A stretch of DNA of 64,000 nucleotides from Pedobacter africanus. GTDB lineage: Bacteria > Bacteroidota > Bacteroidia > Sphingobacteriales > Sphingobacteriaceae. The stretch covers positions 1,612,001-1,676,000 of the forward strand of contig NZ_FWXT01000001.1 in the NCBI RefSeq assembly GCF_900176535.1, in the 5' to 3' direction. Shown here piece by piece: positions 34,382-42,752 of the stretch. Within the stretch, counting starts at the first letter, position 1, and each line of letters opens with the position of its first letter. The position numbers and the translations under genes were made by a program. Under the pieces are notes generated by a model, which worked only from the letters and a program-made list of their open reading frames with translations, was not told the DNA's origin and did not search any database.

Positions 34382-35581
34382 ATGAAAAAACTATTAACCG
34401 GAATTGCCTGCATCCTTGCCCTATCGACATCTGCTCAGGACCGCGAGATCACTTTTAAGGAAGGCGATTGGAAAACACAGCTGGCCGCAGCCAAAAAAGA
34501 GAACAAGATCATCTTCTTCGATGCCTACACATCATGGTGTGGCCCTTGTAAAATGATGGCCAAAGATGTATTTACCAAAAACGAGGTTGCCGATCTGTTC
34601 AATGGTACCTTCTATAATGTTAAATACGATATGGAAAAAGGAGAAGGCCCGGCATTAAAAGACAAATATGATGTAAAAGCCTATCCTACCTACCTGTTCA
34701 TCAACGGTGAGGGCGAAGTAGTACATAAAATTGTGGGCAGCATGTCGGCCAAGGAATTCATTACTGAATCCAATAAAGCGCTGAAACCCGAAAGCACTGC
34801 ATTTGGGCTGGCCAAGAAATTCAATGCCGGCGATCATTCAGAAGCTACCGCAGTTGCCTATCTCGAAGCATTGGAAAAAGCGTATGAATCGGACAAAATG
34901 GGTAGTGTGGCAAAAATCTATTTCGATGGTTTACCTAAAGCCTCGTTACTGGAAGCCCGCAAATGGGAACTGGTCCAGAAATACCTGAACAACCCATCGT
35001 CACAAGCCTTTGCTTACCTGTATGCCAATAAAGCAGAGCTGGGAAAGAAATATGGGGCTGATAAGGTGAACATGTATTTCGAGAACACCATGAATATGTC
35101 TGTTTATTCCGTTAAAAGGGCATACGAGAAAAAGGACAATCTTAATGAAGCCAAAGAAATTGCTGCAGCCATCAGGAAACTGCAGGCTGCTAAACCTACA
35201 AAAGGATCGGCTTTTATGCTGGCCCAGCTGGACTTGATAGCGTTTGCCGCAGCAAACCAGTGGGATAAATTTACTGCAAAGATAGATGCTGTACTTGCAG
35301 ATGCCGGTTTCCCGCGCAAAGACCAGCTTGTGGTTACCGCAGCTAACGACGTAGTTACCGCAGCGCCCGCAAAATATTACCCTGTTGCCGAAAAATGGGC
35401 AAATGAGCTCCAGAAAACTGCGGGTGATTTTACCAACATCCAGTTAACTGACCTCAGGAAACGTATCCTGAAAAAACAGGGAAAAACCGCTGAAGCTGAA
35501 GCCATGGCGGCCAAAGCAATGGAACTGAGAAAAGAGGCAGGAAAAAAAGGTCAGATGACCCCTCCAATGATGAAAGACTAA
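34382..35581 (+). CDS. Secreted thioredoxin-fold protein with C-terminal helical region
   Basis: 399 residues from ATG 34382; a longer reading from GTG 34331 would run through the hairpin and is rejected. A cleavable signal peptide (about 1-19, ending STSAQ) directs it to the periplasm. The thioredoxin domain has the redox site WCGPCK (Cys53, Cys56) and the cis-Pro loop VKAYPTYLFI. Residues from about 150 onward form a long charged, alanine-rich region that looks helical and is not part of the classic fold. It follows susD of module 2 and precedes a TlpA-like protein by 33 nt, which suggests disulfide reduction or repair tied to the imported ligand or its transporter. The exact role is unknown. 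Confidence 0.85.
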   Translation: MKKLLTGIACILALSTSAQDREITFKEGDWKTQLAAAKKENKIIFFDAYTSWCGPCKMMAKDVFTKNEVADLFNGTFYNVKYDMEKGEGPALKDKYDVKAYPTYLFINGEGEVVHKIVGSMSAKEFITESNKALKPESTAFGLAKKFNAGDHSEATAVAYLEALEKAYESDKMGSVAKIYFDGLPKASLLEARKWELVQKYLNNPSSQAFAYLYANKAELGKKYGADKVNMYFENTMNMSVYSVKRAYEKKDNLNEAKEIAAAIRKLQAAKPTKGSAFMLAQLDLIAFAAANQWDKFTAKIDAVLADAGFPRKDQLVVTAANDVVTAAPAKYYPVAEKWANELQKTAGDFTNIQLTDLRKRILKKQGKTAEAEAMAAKAMELRKEAGKKGQMTPPMMKD

Positions 35582-35614
35582 GAATTAACTTAAATATATA
35601 TAACACCAAAAACA

Positions 35615-36775
35615 ATGATTAAAAAAGTTTTAATGCTGGCAATTGCAGCCCTGTTTATACTAAGCAGCAGCTTTGCCCAAAAAGGAAAAACAGTAACTTT
35701 TACAGGTACGGTTAAATTCCCCGACACAGAAAACAAATACCCTATTTACCTGGGCAAATATGAAGGTGAAGGTTTTAAAAGAGCTTTTAAAGCAATAGAC
35801 AGTACAAAATTAGATGCCAACAACAACTTCTCGTTTAAAGTACCAGCCGATAAACCGGATTTTTACCAGGTACGTGTTTATTATTTCGACCGTATTGACT
35901 TCTGGGCAAATAAAGATAACATCCATGTCAATGTGAGGGGTATTGATACCGCCAAAATGAAGATCAAAAACCCTCCGTATATTTATATGGAAAACACATC
36001 TGCCGAGAATGATGTGATCAATGATGTGAACCTTGTGGCTTACCTTGATTACCAGCAGATGATCGCAGTTGGTCAGGAACAATACCAGGCCGGTCTTTCA
36101 AAAGAACCCAAATGGATAGAATACATGAAAGATGGTTATAACCGCATCGGTAAAGACCGCGACTTCCGCATCAAATACCTGGTTAATAAGTACAAAGACC
36201 AGCCTTCAGTATTGTACGCGCTGAACTATTTAAGTACCAAAAGAGATCAGGAACTGATCATGACTACCCTGGATAACCTGACCAAAAAATTCCCTAACCT
36301 TACACAGGCACGAGACAAAAAGAAAGAAATCCTGGATGGTATTGCCCAGGCTGCAAAAATTGCCGATGGTCAGAAAACACCCGATTTTTCTTTCCCGGAT
36401 GTAAACGGCAAAAAATGGGGACCAAAAGATTACAGGGGCAAATACCTGATCATCGATTTCTGGGCTTCATGGTGTGGCCCTTGCCGTCAGGAAATTCCTC
36501 ACCTGAAAGAAGTGTACAAAAAATATAAAGACAAAGGCCTGGAGATCCTGTCCGTTTCTGTAGATGCCAAACCAGAAGCCTGGAAAAAAGCGATGGACGA
36601 AGAACGTATGACATGGCCGCAAATTAATGCGGTAGAATCTAAACCTGTTATGTCTTCTTATATGTTCAGTGGCATTCCTTACCTGGTAGTGGTGGATAAG
36701 GAAGGAAAAATTGTAGAGAAAAATGTGCGTGGTGAATCTTTAGATAAAGCCATGCAAAAAATATTTGGCATGTAA
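35615..36775 (+). CDS. TlpA-like thiol-disulfide oxidoreductase with N-terminal beta domain
   Basis: 386 residues with a signal peptide ending SSFAQ (about 1-21). An N-terminal DUF4369-like beta-sandwich (about 28-115, VTFTGTVKFPDTEN, with CDSTKL-like spacing in AIDSTKLDANNNF) is followed by a helical linker and a TlpA/AhpC-type thioredoxin domain (about 253-386) with FWASWCGPCRQEIPHL, active-site Cys287 and Cys290, and the cis-Pro site SGIPYLVVVDKEGKIV. Such proteins are periplasmic and reduce disulfides. It lies between the other thioredoxin-fold gene and a START-like gene in the module 2 operon. Confidence 0.88.
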   Translation: MIKKVLMLAIAALFILSSSFAQKGKTVTFTGTVKFPDTENKYPIYLGKYEGEGFKRAFKAIDSTKLDANNNFSFKVPADKPDFYQVRVYYFDRIDFWANKDNIHVNVRGIDTAKMKIKNPPYIYMENTSAENDVINDVNLVAYLDYQQMIAVGQEQYQAGLSKEPKWIEYMKDGYNRIGKDRDFRIKYLVNKYKDQPSVLYALNYLSTKRDQELIMTTLDNLTKKFPNLTQARDKKKEILDGIAQAAKIADGQKTPDFSFPDVNGKKWGPKDYRGKYLIIDFWASWCGPCRQEIPHLKEVYKKYKDKGLEILSVSVDAKPEAWKKAMDEERMTWPQINAVESKPVMSSYMFSGIPYLVVVDKEGKIVEKNVRGESLDKAMQKIFGM

Positions 36776-36780
36776 AACCT

Positions 36781-36802
36781 GATGGCCAGACCTCTGGCCA
36801 TC
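36781..36802 (+). repeat. Intercistronic hairpin between the TlpA-like and START-like genes
   Basis: GATGGCCAGA (36781-36790) and TCTGGCCATC (36793-36802) are perfectly complementary, effectively a 9-bp stem with a 4-nt loop, followed by only TTT. A weak terminator or attenuator, or an RNA-stabilising element, 5 nt after the tlpA stop. Confidence 0.5.
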
Positions 36803-36818
36803 TTTAACAAAACATAAA

Positions 36819-37355
36819 ATGAAAAAGATCATATTATCATTACTGATGTTAACAAGCTTCTCCGCTTACAAAGCCAATGCTCAAATGGGAGCAGCACAAA
36901 AGGTTAAGTGGGACATTGAAAAAGAAGCAGACATCAATATGGAACTCGATGCGGTATGGGACGTTTTTCAAAATAACGAACTGCTCAAAAAAGCCTCAGA
37001 TGGCTATGTAAGTGCGATAGAAGTGATAGACGCGAATATGCCGATATCCAGAAAGATTGGCTTTTCAAACGGCGGCAATCGTTTAGAAAACATTACTCAG
37101 AACGAGGCTCACAACAAACTGATAGCGATTGACTTTGTTGACAGCAACCTGCCGAAAGGAATCAAAGCAGCACAATATGCCATTTTCTTTAAGGCCAATG
37201 GCAGCAAAACAAATGTAAAGTGGAGGGCTTTAGTAAGTGGTGATTCGGACGCAAAACAAGCGTTGGTAAAACAGTTGACTGCTGAATTTGACAGCTATGC
37301 TGCTGGTTTGGAAAAGATGACAAAGAAATCCATTCCGGCAGTGCGTATGAATTAA
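36819..37355 (+). CDS. Secreted SRPBCC/START-like domain protein
   Basis: 178 residues. An N-terminal signal peptide (about 1-21, ending KANAQ) is followed by a single domain with the pattern of the SRPBCC/polyketide-cyclase-like fold: DINMELDAVWDVFQNNELLKKAS at the start, a beta-rich middle, and a long C-terminal helix (QALVKQLTAEFDSYAAGLEKM). Proteins of this fold bind hydrophobic ligands in a cavity and are usually cytoplasmic; an exported one is less usual. It is the last gene of the module 2 unit before a strong hairpin terminator. A periplasmic ligand-binding role for what SusCD imports is possible but not shown. Confidence 0.7.
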   Translation: MKKIILSLLMLTSFSAYKANAQMGAAQKVKWDIEKEADINMELDAVWDVFQNNELLKKASDGYVSAIEVIDANMPISRKIGFSNGGNRLENITQNEAHNKLIAIDFVDSNLPKGIKAAQYAIFFKANGSKTNVKWRALVSGDSDAKQALVKQLTAEFDSYAAGLEKMTKKSIPAVRMN

Positions 37356-37443
37356 AAAATGACCATTCTCTTCCTGCACTGATTTTTAAGGCGCTAAAAG
37401 CGCATAAAAATGATGTGCCATCAGAGGAGGTTTTTTTTTGAAT

Positions 37444-37480
37444 AACAGGGCGGTTAAGCATGATGCTTAACCGCCCTGTT
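37444..37480 (+). terminator. 17-bp perfect hairpin terminator ending module 2
   Basis: Arms 37444-37460 and 37464-37480 (core GGGCGGTTAAGC / GCTTAACCGCCC) are fully complementary with loop TGA. The T-run after it is short (TGTTTCTG), but the stem is strong and sits between the last gene of module 2 and the promoter region of module 3. Confidence 0.7.
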
Positions 37481-37515
37481 TCTGTATAGCAGTATAAATA
37501 TTAATTAGAAATCAG

Positions 37516-37523
37516 TAAGTTTG
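37516..37523 (+). promoter_or_regulatory. Candidate -7 element for the module 3 sigma gene
   Basis: TAAGTTTG fits TAnnTTTG and lies 30 nt before the ATG at 37554, giving a short leader. No matching -33 TTTG is seen at 19-21 nt. Confidence 0.35.
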
Positions 37524-37553
37524 GACGCTCTTGGGGATAAATTCGACTAAAAC

Positions 37554-38114
37554 ATGGCGTCCGTTTTAACAGATATAACTAATTTACAAAGTGCAGTGGC
37601 AAAAAATGCCGATGAAGCTGCTTACCGTAAATTATTTATATTGTTTCATACACCTGTTATACGTTTTGCAAACACAATCGTACATTCCGAAGAACTTGCC
37701 GAAGAACTCTATGCAGATGCAATGATGAAAATCTGGTTGATGGGGCCGAAACTGGAACAGGTTATCGACCTGAGGGTTTACCTTTTTACCCTGGTCAAAA
37801 ATTCCGCTTTTAATCACCTCAAAAAACATAAAGGCCGTAGTTTCGTAGGTCTGGATGACCTTGAGCTAATACCTCAAGGCAGCGCAACCCCAATTGAACA
37901 TCTAATTGAAAAAGAACTTCAGCTGAATTTGAATAAAGCAGTCGACATGCTACCCCCTAAATGCCAGATGGTTTACAGGCTGATTAAAAATGAAGGGTTC
38001 AGCTATAAGGAAGTATCTGAAATCTTAAGCATTTCTACCAATACCATTGAAGGTCACATGACCAATGCGCTGAAAAAGATTACGCTGTACATGAGACAGC
38101 ACCTGGATCTTTAA
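37554..38114 (+). CDS. RNA polymerase ECF sigma factor (module 3)
   Basis: 186 residues. Region 2 (YRKLFILFHTPVIRFANTIVH, AEELYADAMMKIW) and region 4 (LPPKCQMVYRLIKNEGFSYKEVSEILSIS, TIEGHMTNALKKI) are recognisable. It lacks the hydrophobic C-terminal tail of the other two sigma factors and is more divergent in region 2, with a longer helix before it. It heads the third sigma/FecR/SusC/SusD module, separated from module 2 by a strong terminator. It probably recognises its own fecR/susC promoters, as in other FecI-like systems. Confidence 0.92.
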   Translation: MASVLTDITNLQSAVAKNADEAAYRKLFILFHTPVIRFANTIVHSEELAEELYADAMMKIWLMGPKLEQVIDLRVYLFTLVKNSAFNHLKKHKGRSFVGLDDLELIPQGSATPIEHLIEKELQLNLNKAVDMLPPKCQMVYRLIKNEGFSYKEVSEILSISTNTIEGHMTNALKKITLYMRQHLDL

Positions 38115-38182
38115 AATATTTTTTATCAGACCGGTGGTTCCCTTCCATTTTTTTGTCTCTTAATTGAAACAACCGGAAATCT

Positions 38183-39226
38183 ATGGCCGAAGATATTTTT
38201 TTTAAACTTTTAAGCAGGCAGCTGGCCGGTGAAGCCACTGAAAAAGAATTGCAGCAATTGAAAAAAATGATTGATGCAGACCCTGAACTGAAAAAAGTAT
38301 ACCTGTCATTTCATGCTACCGAAAGCGAGATTTCTGAAGAAGAGCTGAGCAAAGCCGAACAGGCTTTTGCCTTACATTCTTTAAAAATGCACCTCCATGT
38401 TCCGGCGGCTCCAGCCCGCCATTTGGGCAAGGGTAAAAATCGGCAGCGCATTTTGCTTGCCAGTGCAGCGCTTTTATTGATCTTCACGATTTTTATGTTA
38501 CTATTTTCTCCTTTTGGCAGCAACACGGCATTAAAAAGCCAGGTGGTAACAAAAAAGGGTTCCAAAACTATGGTTAAACTGCCAGATGGCAGTTCGGTAT
38601 GGGTAAATGCGGACAGCCGGCTGCAATATGCCGACAACTTTAAAGGCAAACTACGCGAAGTATGGCTGGATGGAGAAGCATTTTTTGATGTAAAAAAAGA
38701 TCCGGCACATCCTTTTATAATCCATACCGATAAAATCAACATTAAAGTACTGGGTACAGCTTTCAACGTAAAAAGTTACCCGAAAGATCAGGTTATCGAA
38801 ACCTCCCTGATCAGGGGACGGATTGAAGTAAGTTTTAATGACAGGCCCTCTGAAAATATCATCCTGCGCCCTAATGAGAAACTCACGGTACGCAAAGATC
38901 AGTCAGAGCCAGACAATGCCGAAGCAGAAAATACACCTAAAATTAAGTTAGACAATCTACTGCGCCTGAATGCACAAAACCAGGTAGTGGAAACCGCCTG
39001 GATGGATAATAAAATAGCTTTCTCCAACTGTCCCATGTCCGACATCGCTGTCATGCTGGAAAGACGGTTTGACATCAATGTCGAATTTAAAGACCAGGAG
39101 GTCATGAAATACCGCTATACAGGAATATTTAATGACGAAAGTATAAACGACATACTTAAAATAATGAAAATTACTAAACCCTTTAACTACAAACTGAATG
39201 GAAAAAAACTGACGATTACAAACTGA
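38183..39226 (+). CDS. FecR-family anti-sigma regulator (module 3)
   Basis: 347 residues: N-terminal sigma-interaction region (about 1-85), one membrane helix (about 90-110, ILLASAALLLIFTIFMLLF), a periplasmic FecR domain (LPDGSSVWVNADSRLQY, LDGEAFFDVKKDPAHPF, VLGTAFNVKSY) and a C-terminal DUF4974 region (MLERRFDINVEFKD). It is more divergent than the nearly matching FecR proteins of modules 1 and 2, so this module was probably acquired or duplicated separately. It starts 68 nt after its sigma gene and is followed by a hairpin and then susC. Confidence 0.93.
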   Translation: MAEDIFFKLLSRQLAGEATEKELQQLKKMIDADPELKKVYLSFHATESEISEEELSKAEQAFALHSLKMHLHVPAAPARHLGKGKNRQRILLASAALLLIFTIFMLLFSPFGSNTALKSQVVTKKGSKTMVKLPDGSSVWVNADSRLQYADNFKGKLREVWLDGEAFFDVKKDPAHPFIIHTDKINIKVLGTAFNVKSYPKDQVIETSLIRGRIEVSFNDRPSENIILRPNEKLTVRKDQSEPDNAEAENTPKIKLDNLLRLNAQNQVVETAWMDNKIAFSNCPMSDIAVMLERRFDINVEFKDQEVMKYRYTGIFNDESINDILKIMKITKPFNYKLNGKKLTITN

Positions 39227-39242
39227 TGTCGGGTTAATTATA

Positions 39243-39270
39243 AACGGGAAATGTTGTCGCATTCCCCGTT
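39243..39270 (+). repeat. Hairpin between fecR and susC (module 3)
   Basis: AACGGG (39243-39248) pairs with CCCGTT (39265-39270), continuing after one mismatch with AATG/CATT around the loop TTGTCG. A separate TTTCCCCCGGAAA-like stretch lies 20-30 nt downstream. No T-run follows the stem. It is in the same relative position as the hairpins of modules 1 and 2. Confidence 0.45.
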
Positions 39271-39352
39271 AGCAAATAATTGATGACTGATGATTTCCCC
39301 CGGAAAGAGAAAAATATCAACCTTTTATTAATCAACTATTCAAAACAAATAT

Positions 39353-42300
39353 ATGAAGAAAACCAAACTTTTCTTTCAGAACCATTTTGCCAGGTGCTAC
39401 CGAAAACATTTTCTAAAAATGAAGTTACTTTTAATACTTGCGCTGCTCACCATACACACCAGGGCCTCGCTATATTCTCAAACCCGTATAACCATGGAGT
39501 TGAAGAATACCCCATTGAGCAGTGTGCTTAGAAAAATTGAGCAGAAAACCACTTACCGCTTTGCGTACAACAATGAGGTAGTTCCCTTTAAAAAACTGGT
39601 GAACATCGACGTTAAAGATGCCGGGATTTCAGAAATCATGACCAAATTACTGGATAAACTGCCTTTGACCTACAATGTGGTTAACAATGTAGTGGTCATA
39701 AGTGCCATTGACAGACCTGCGGCAACAACCAATCCGGCTGAAGCTGTACTGGTGCAGGGAACAGTAAGCGATGAGCAAAACCTGCCCTTTCCCGGTGTAA
39801 ACATCAGATCACAGAAACATCCCTCCATCACCAGCGTTACCGATCCAAAGGGCCAGTTTCGAATTACCCTGCCCGATGCTGCCGATGTACTGATCTTTAG
39901 CTTTGTGGGCTACCAGATTGCAGAACAGCCTTTGCCGGTAAGCGGGGCACTGAATATTAGCCTTAAGCCCCTGGGCGGTTTACTGAACGAAGTAGTAATT
40001 AATGGTTACGGGAAACAGGCCAGAGCCATTACTACGGGAGCTGTAGGCCTGGTTAAATCTCAGGAGCTGGAAAACCGTGCATATACTTCTATAGACCAAT
40101 CGCTGCAGGGAAGGGTTGCCGGGTTACAGTCCGTTGGTTCATCAGGGCAGCCGGGTGCACTGCAGCAAATCCGCATCCGCGGAATAGGCTCCATCTCTGC
40201 AGGGTCCGATCCCCTCTTTGTTATTGATGGTGTAATCGTAAGTGCCGGCCAATTGTCCAGAGCTACCACTACCTCCAACGCGCTATCAGCCATAAACCCT
40301 AATGACATCGAAAGCATCAACGTTTTAAAGGATGCCTCGGCCTCGGCCATTTATGGCTCAAGGGCAGCAAATGGGGTCATCATCATTACCACAAAACAAG
40401 GCGCCCAAGGCAAAACAAAAGTTAATTTTGATGCCGAGTATGGCATCACAAAGCTGGGAAAAATCCCCGAAGCTGGTAAGTTGCTCACAACCGGGCAATG
40501 GCGAACGTTAACCGCACAAGGAGTATTAAACAATCCATCCTATGCCAAACTCAATGGGGTAACGGCCGACAATGTATTTACTTTCCTGGATAACAAATTT
40601 GGTTCTGGAAACGGACTGAATACCAACTGGCTTGACCTGGTACAAAGGGACGGCCGGCAGCAGCAGTATAACCTGGGCATCAGCGGGGGCACGGGCAACA
40701 CACAATACCATGTTTCGGGTGGGTATTTTAAACAGCAGGGAACCGTGATTGCCTCAGATTTTAACCGCTATTCCTTTAAGGTGAATTTAAAAACCAAAGT
40801 TACGGATCGTCTTTCCCTATCAACCACCCTAATTCTGGGGGCCAATGGCCAGAATTCTCCCGCAAATGGCAGCTCTTCCGACAATCCTATTACCGCCGCG
40901 GTACACTTGTTCCCTTTTATTTCACCCTACAATGCAGATGGCACCTACAACACAGACGCGGCAGTATTTGGTTCAAAATCAAACCCACTCTACACTGCCA
41001 AATACAACAAAAACAAACTCAGCCAGCTTAAAGGCCTCGGAACCTTATCGGCAGCATACAAAATTACCGATAACCTGAGTTTTACCTCAAGGATTGGTAC
41101 GGATTACAACAACCTGGAAGAAGACACCTACTATAACCCAACGCATGGGGCCGGCGCATTTTACGACAATGGTTACTCCTCGCGCGCCTATACACGTTAC
41201 TTTAATTGGACCTGGACCAATATGATCGATTACCATTTAGACCTTAAACGCGATCAGACCTGGGTAACCAACATTAAATTGGGTTATGAAGCCCAAAAAT
41301 CGCAGAATTATACCGCTACAGCCAGCACTACGGGGCTACCAGGAAACCCGGCAGCAACGGTTCCTTCAAATGGGACCAATCCTTTCGAAGCTTCAGGAGC
41401 CAATTCTGATTATACCATTGCTTCACTACTCAGTCTGGCCGACTTCTCCTATAAGGGAAAATACGTCATTTCCGGAAGTTACCGTCGCGATGGCTCTTCC
41501 CGCTTCAGCGAAAAAAACCGTTACGGAAATTTCTGGTCTGCCGGTGCCTCCTGGAACATACAGGAAGAAGCTTTCCTAAAGCCGCTTAAGTTTATTAACA
41601 TCTTAAAGCTAAGAACAAGCTATGGCCTTACAGGTAATGCAAATATTGATGACTATGGCTGGAGACAATTATACAGCTATGGGGTTTCGAGCGATTACTC
41701 GGTCTCTTACTATAATTTTAACTACGATGGCGAGGTGGGCAGCGGCCCTACTTCTGTTGGAAACCCGTACCTGACCTGGGAAACCAACAAACAATTGAAC
41801 CTGGGCATTGATGCCGGTTTATTTAACAACAGGCTATCTTTTACCTTCGATTATTACAACAGGAAGGCAACTGATTTATTGCTCAGCCAGCCTACCTCCG
41901 GTACCACAGGTGCAGGTGCTTTTTTAAACAACATCGGTTCGATGAGAAACAGGGGTGTTGAATTTTCCATCAACGGAACACCTGTACAAACTGCTGACTT
42001 TAAGTGGAGCGCAGGCTTTAACATTTCCCGGAACATCAACAAAATTACTTCCCTGGTAGATGGAAAAGACATGAAAGGTTCTTCTGTGATCAGAAGGGTT
42101 GGGCTCGACTTTCAAACTTATTACCTGCGCCAATGGGCTGGTGTTGATCCGGCCAACGGAAAGCCGCTTTGGTATACCGACGAGACCAGGACAGCAACCA
42201 CAAGCAATTACAACCTGGCCAAGCTTGTTCCCAATCATTCTGCCACGCCTAAAGTATTTGGCAGTTTTACCTCTGCTTTTGCCTACAAAGGCTTTAGCCT

Positions 42301-42739
42301 GGATGGGTTATTCTATTACAACTTTGGCAATCATGTGATGGACCTTTGGTCGAGATATACGCAATCTGATGGGGACAACAGCTCTTTTAACCATTTTGCC
42401 TCGCAGCTGGGCGCGTGGCAGAAACCAGGCGATATAACTGATGTTCCAATCTATATTTTCAACAATACCAACAACTCCAGCCGTGCTTCCAGTCGTTTTC
42501 TCTATAAGGGAGACTACATCCGCCTAAGAGAATTAACACTGGCCTATGCTTTTCAGAAGGCAGTGCTATCGAAAGCAAAGATTGAAGGCTTGAGCATATA
42601 TGTGCGCGGAACAAATCTGGCCACCTGGGTTAGGGACAAGAAATTGCCCTACGATCCGGAAGCTGGCTTAACCGGACAATCCAACTATAACATCCCAATG
42701 CCAAAAGTATTTACCCTGGGTCTTAACCTAAAGTTTTAA
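39353..42739 (+). CDS. SusC-family TonB-linked transporter with STN signalling domain (module 3)
   Basis: 1128 residues from ATG 39353; an internal ATG at 39419 directly before the hydrophobic signal (MKLLLILALLTIHTRAS) is an alternative start. Then follow an STN domain (TPLSSVLRKIEQKTTYRFAY), a carboxypeptidase-regulatory-like domain (QGTVSDEQNLPFPGVNI), a plug with VVINGYGKQARAITTGAV and ESINVLKDASASAIYGSRAA, and a beta-barrel ending VFTLGLNLKF. It should import its ligand with TonB energy and signal through FecR. It is partnered with the susD 13 nt downstream. Confidence 0.95.
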   Translation: MKKTKLFFQNHFARCYRKHFLKMKLLLILALLTIHTRASLYSQTRITMELKNTPLSSVLRKIEQKTTYRFAYNNEVVPFKKLVNIDVKDAGISEIMTKLLDKLPLTYNVVNNVVVISAIDRPAATTNPAEAVLVQGTVSDEQNLPFPGVNIRSQKHPSITSVTDPKGQFRITLPDAADVLIFSFVGYQIAEQPLPVSGALNISLKPLGGLLNEVVINGYGKQARAITTGAVGLVKSQELENRAYTSIDQSLQGRVAGLQSVGSSGQPGALQQIRIRGIGSISAGSDPLFVIDGVIVSAGQLSRATTTSNALSAINPNDIESINVLKDASASAIYGSRAANGVIIITTKQGAQGKTKVNFDAEYGITKLGKIPEAGKLLTTGQWRTLTAQGVLNNPSYAKLNGVTADNVFTFLDNKFGSGNGLNTNWLDLVQRDGRQQQYNLGISGGTGNTQYHVSGGYFKQQGTVIASDFNRYSFKVNLKTKVTDRLSLSTTLILGANGQNSPANGSSSDNPITAAVHLFPFISPYNADGTYNTDAAVFGSKSNPLYTAKYNKNKLSQLKGLGTLSAAYKITDNLSFTSRIGTDYNNLEEDTYYNPTHGAGAFYDNGYSSRAYTRYFNWTWTNMIDYHLDLKRDQTWVTNIKLGYEAQKSQNYTATASTTGLPGNPAATVPSNGTNPFEASGANSDYTIASLLSLADFSYKGKYVISGSYRRDGSSRFSEKNRYGNFWSAGASWNIQEEAFLKPLKFINILKLRTSYGLTGNANIDDYGWRQLYSYGVSSDYSVSYYNFNYDGEVGSGPTSVGNPYLTWETNKQLNLGIDAGLFNNRLSFTFDYYNRKATDLLLSQPTSGTTGAGAFLNNIGSMRNRGVEFSINGTPVQTADFKWSAGFNISRNINKITSLVDGKDMKGSSVIRRVGLDFQTYYLRQWAGVDPANGKPLWYTDETRTATTSNYNLAKLVPNHSATPKVFGSFTSAFAYKGFSLDGLFYYNFGNHVMDLWSRYTQSDGDNSSFNHFASQLGAWQKPGDITDVPIYIFNNTNNSSRASSRFLYKGDYIRLRELTLAYAFQKAVLSKAKIEGLSIYVRGTNLATWVRDKKLPYDPEAGLTGQSNYNIPMPKVFTLGLNLKF

Positions 42740-42752
42740 TCTGAGTAATAAA

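Noticed and set aside
39280..39531. 83-codon frame at the beginning of the module 3 susC
   Set aside because: It overlaps the signal peptide and STN coding region in another frame and shows no domain.
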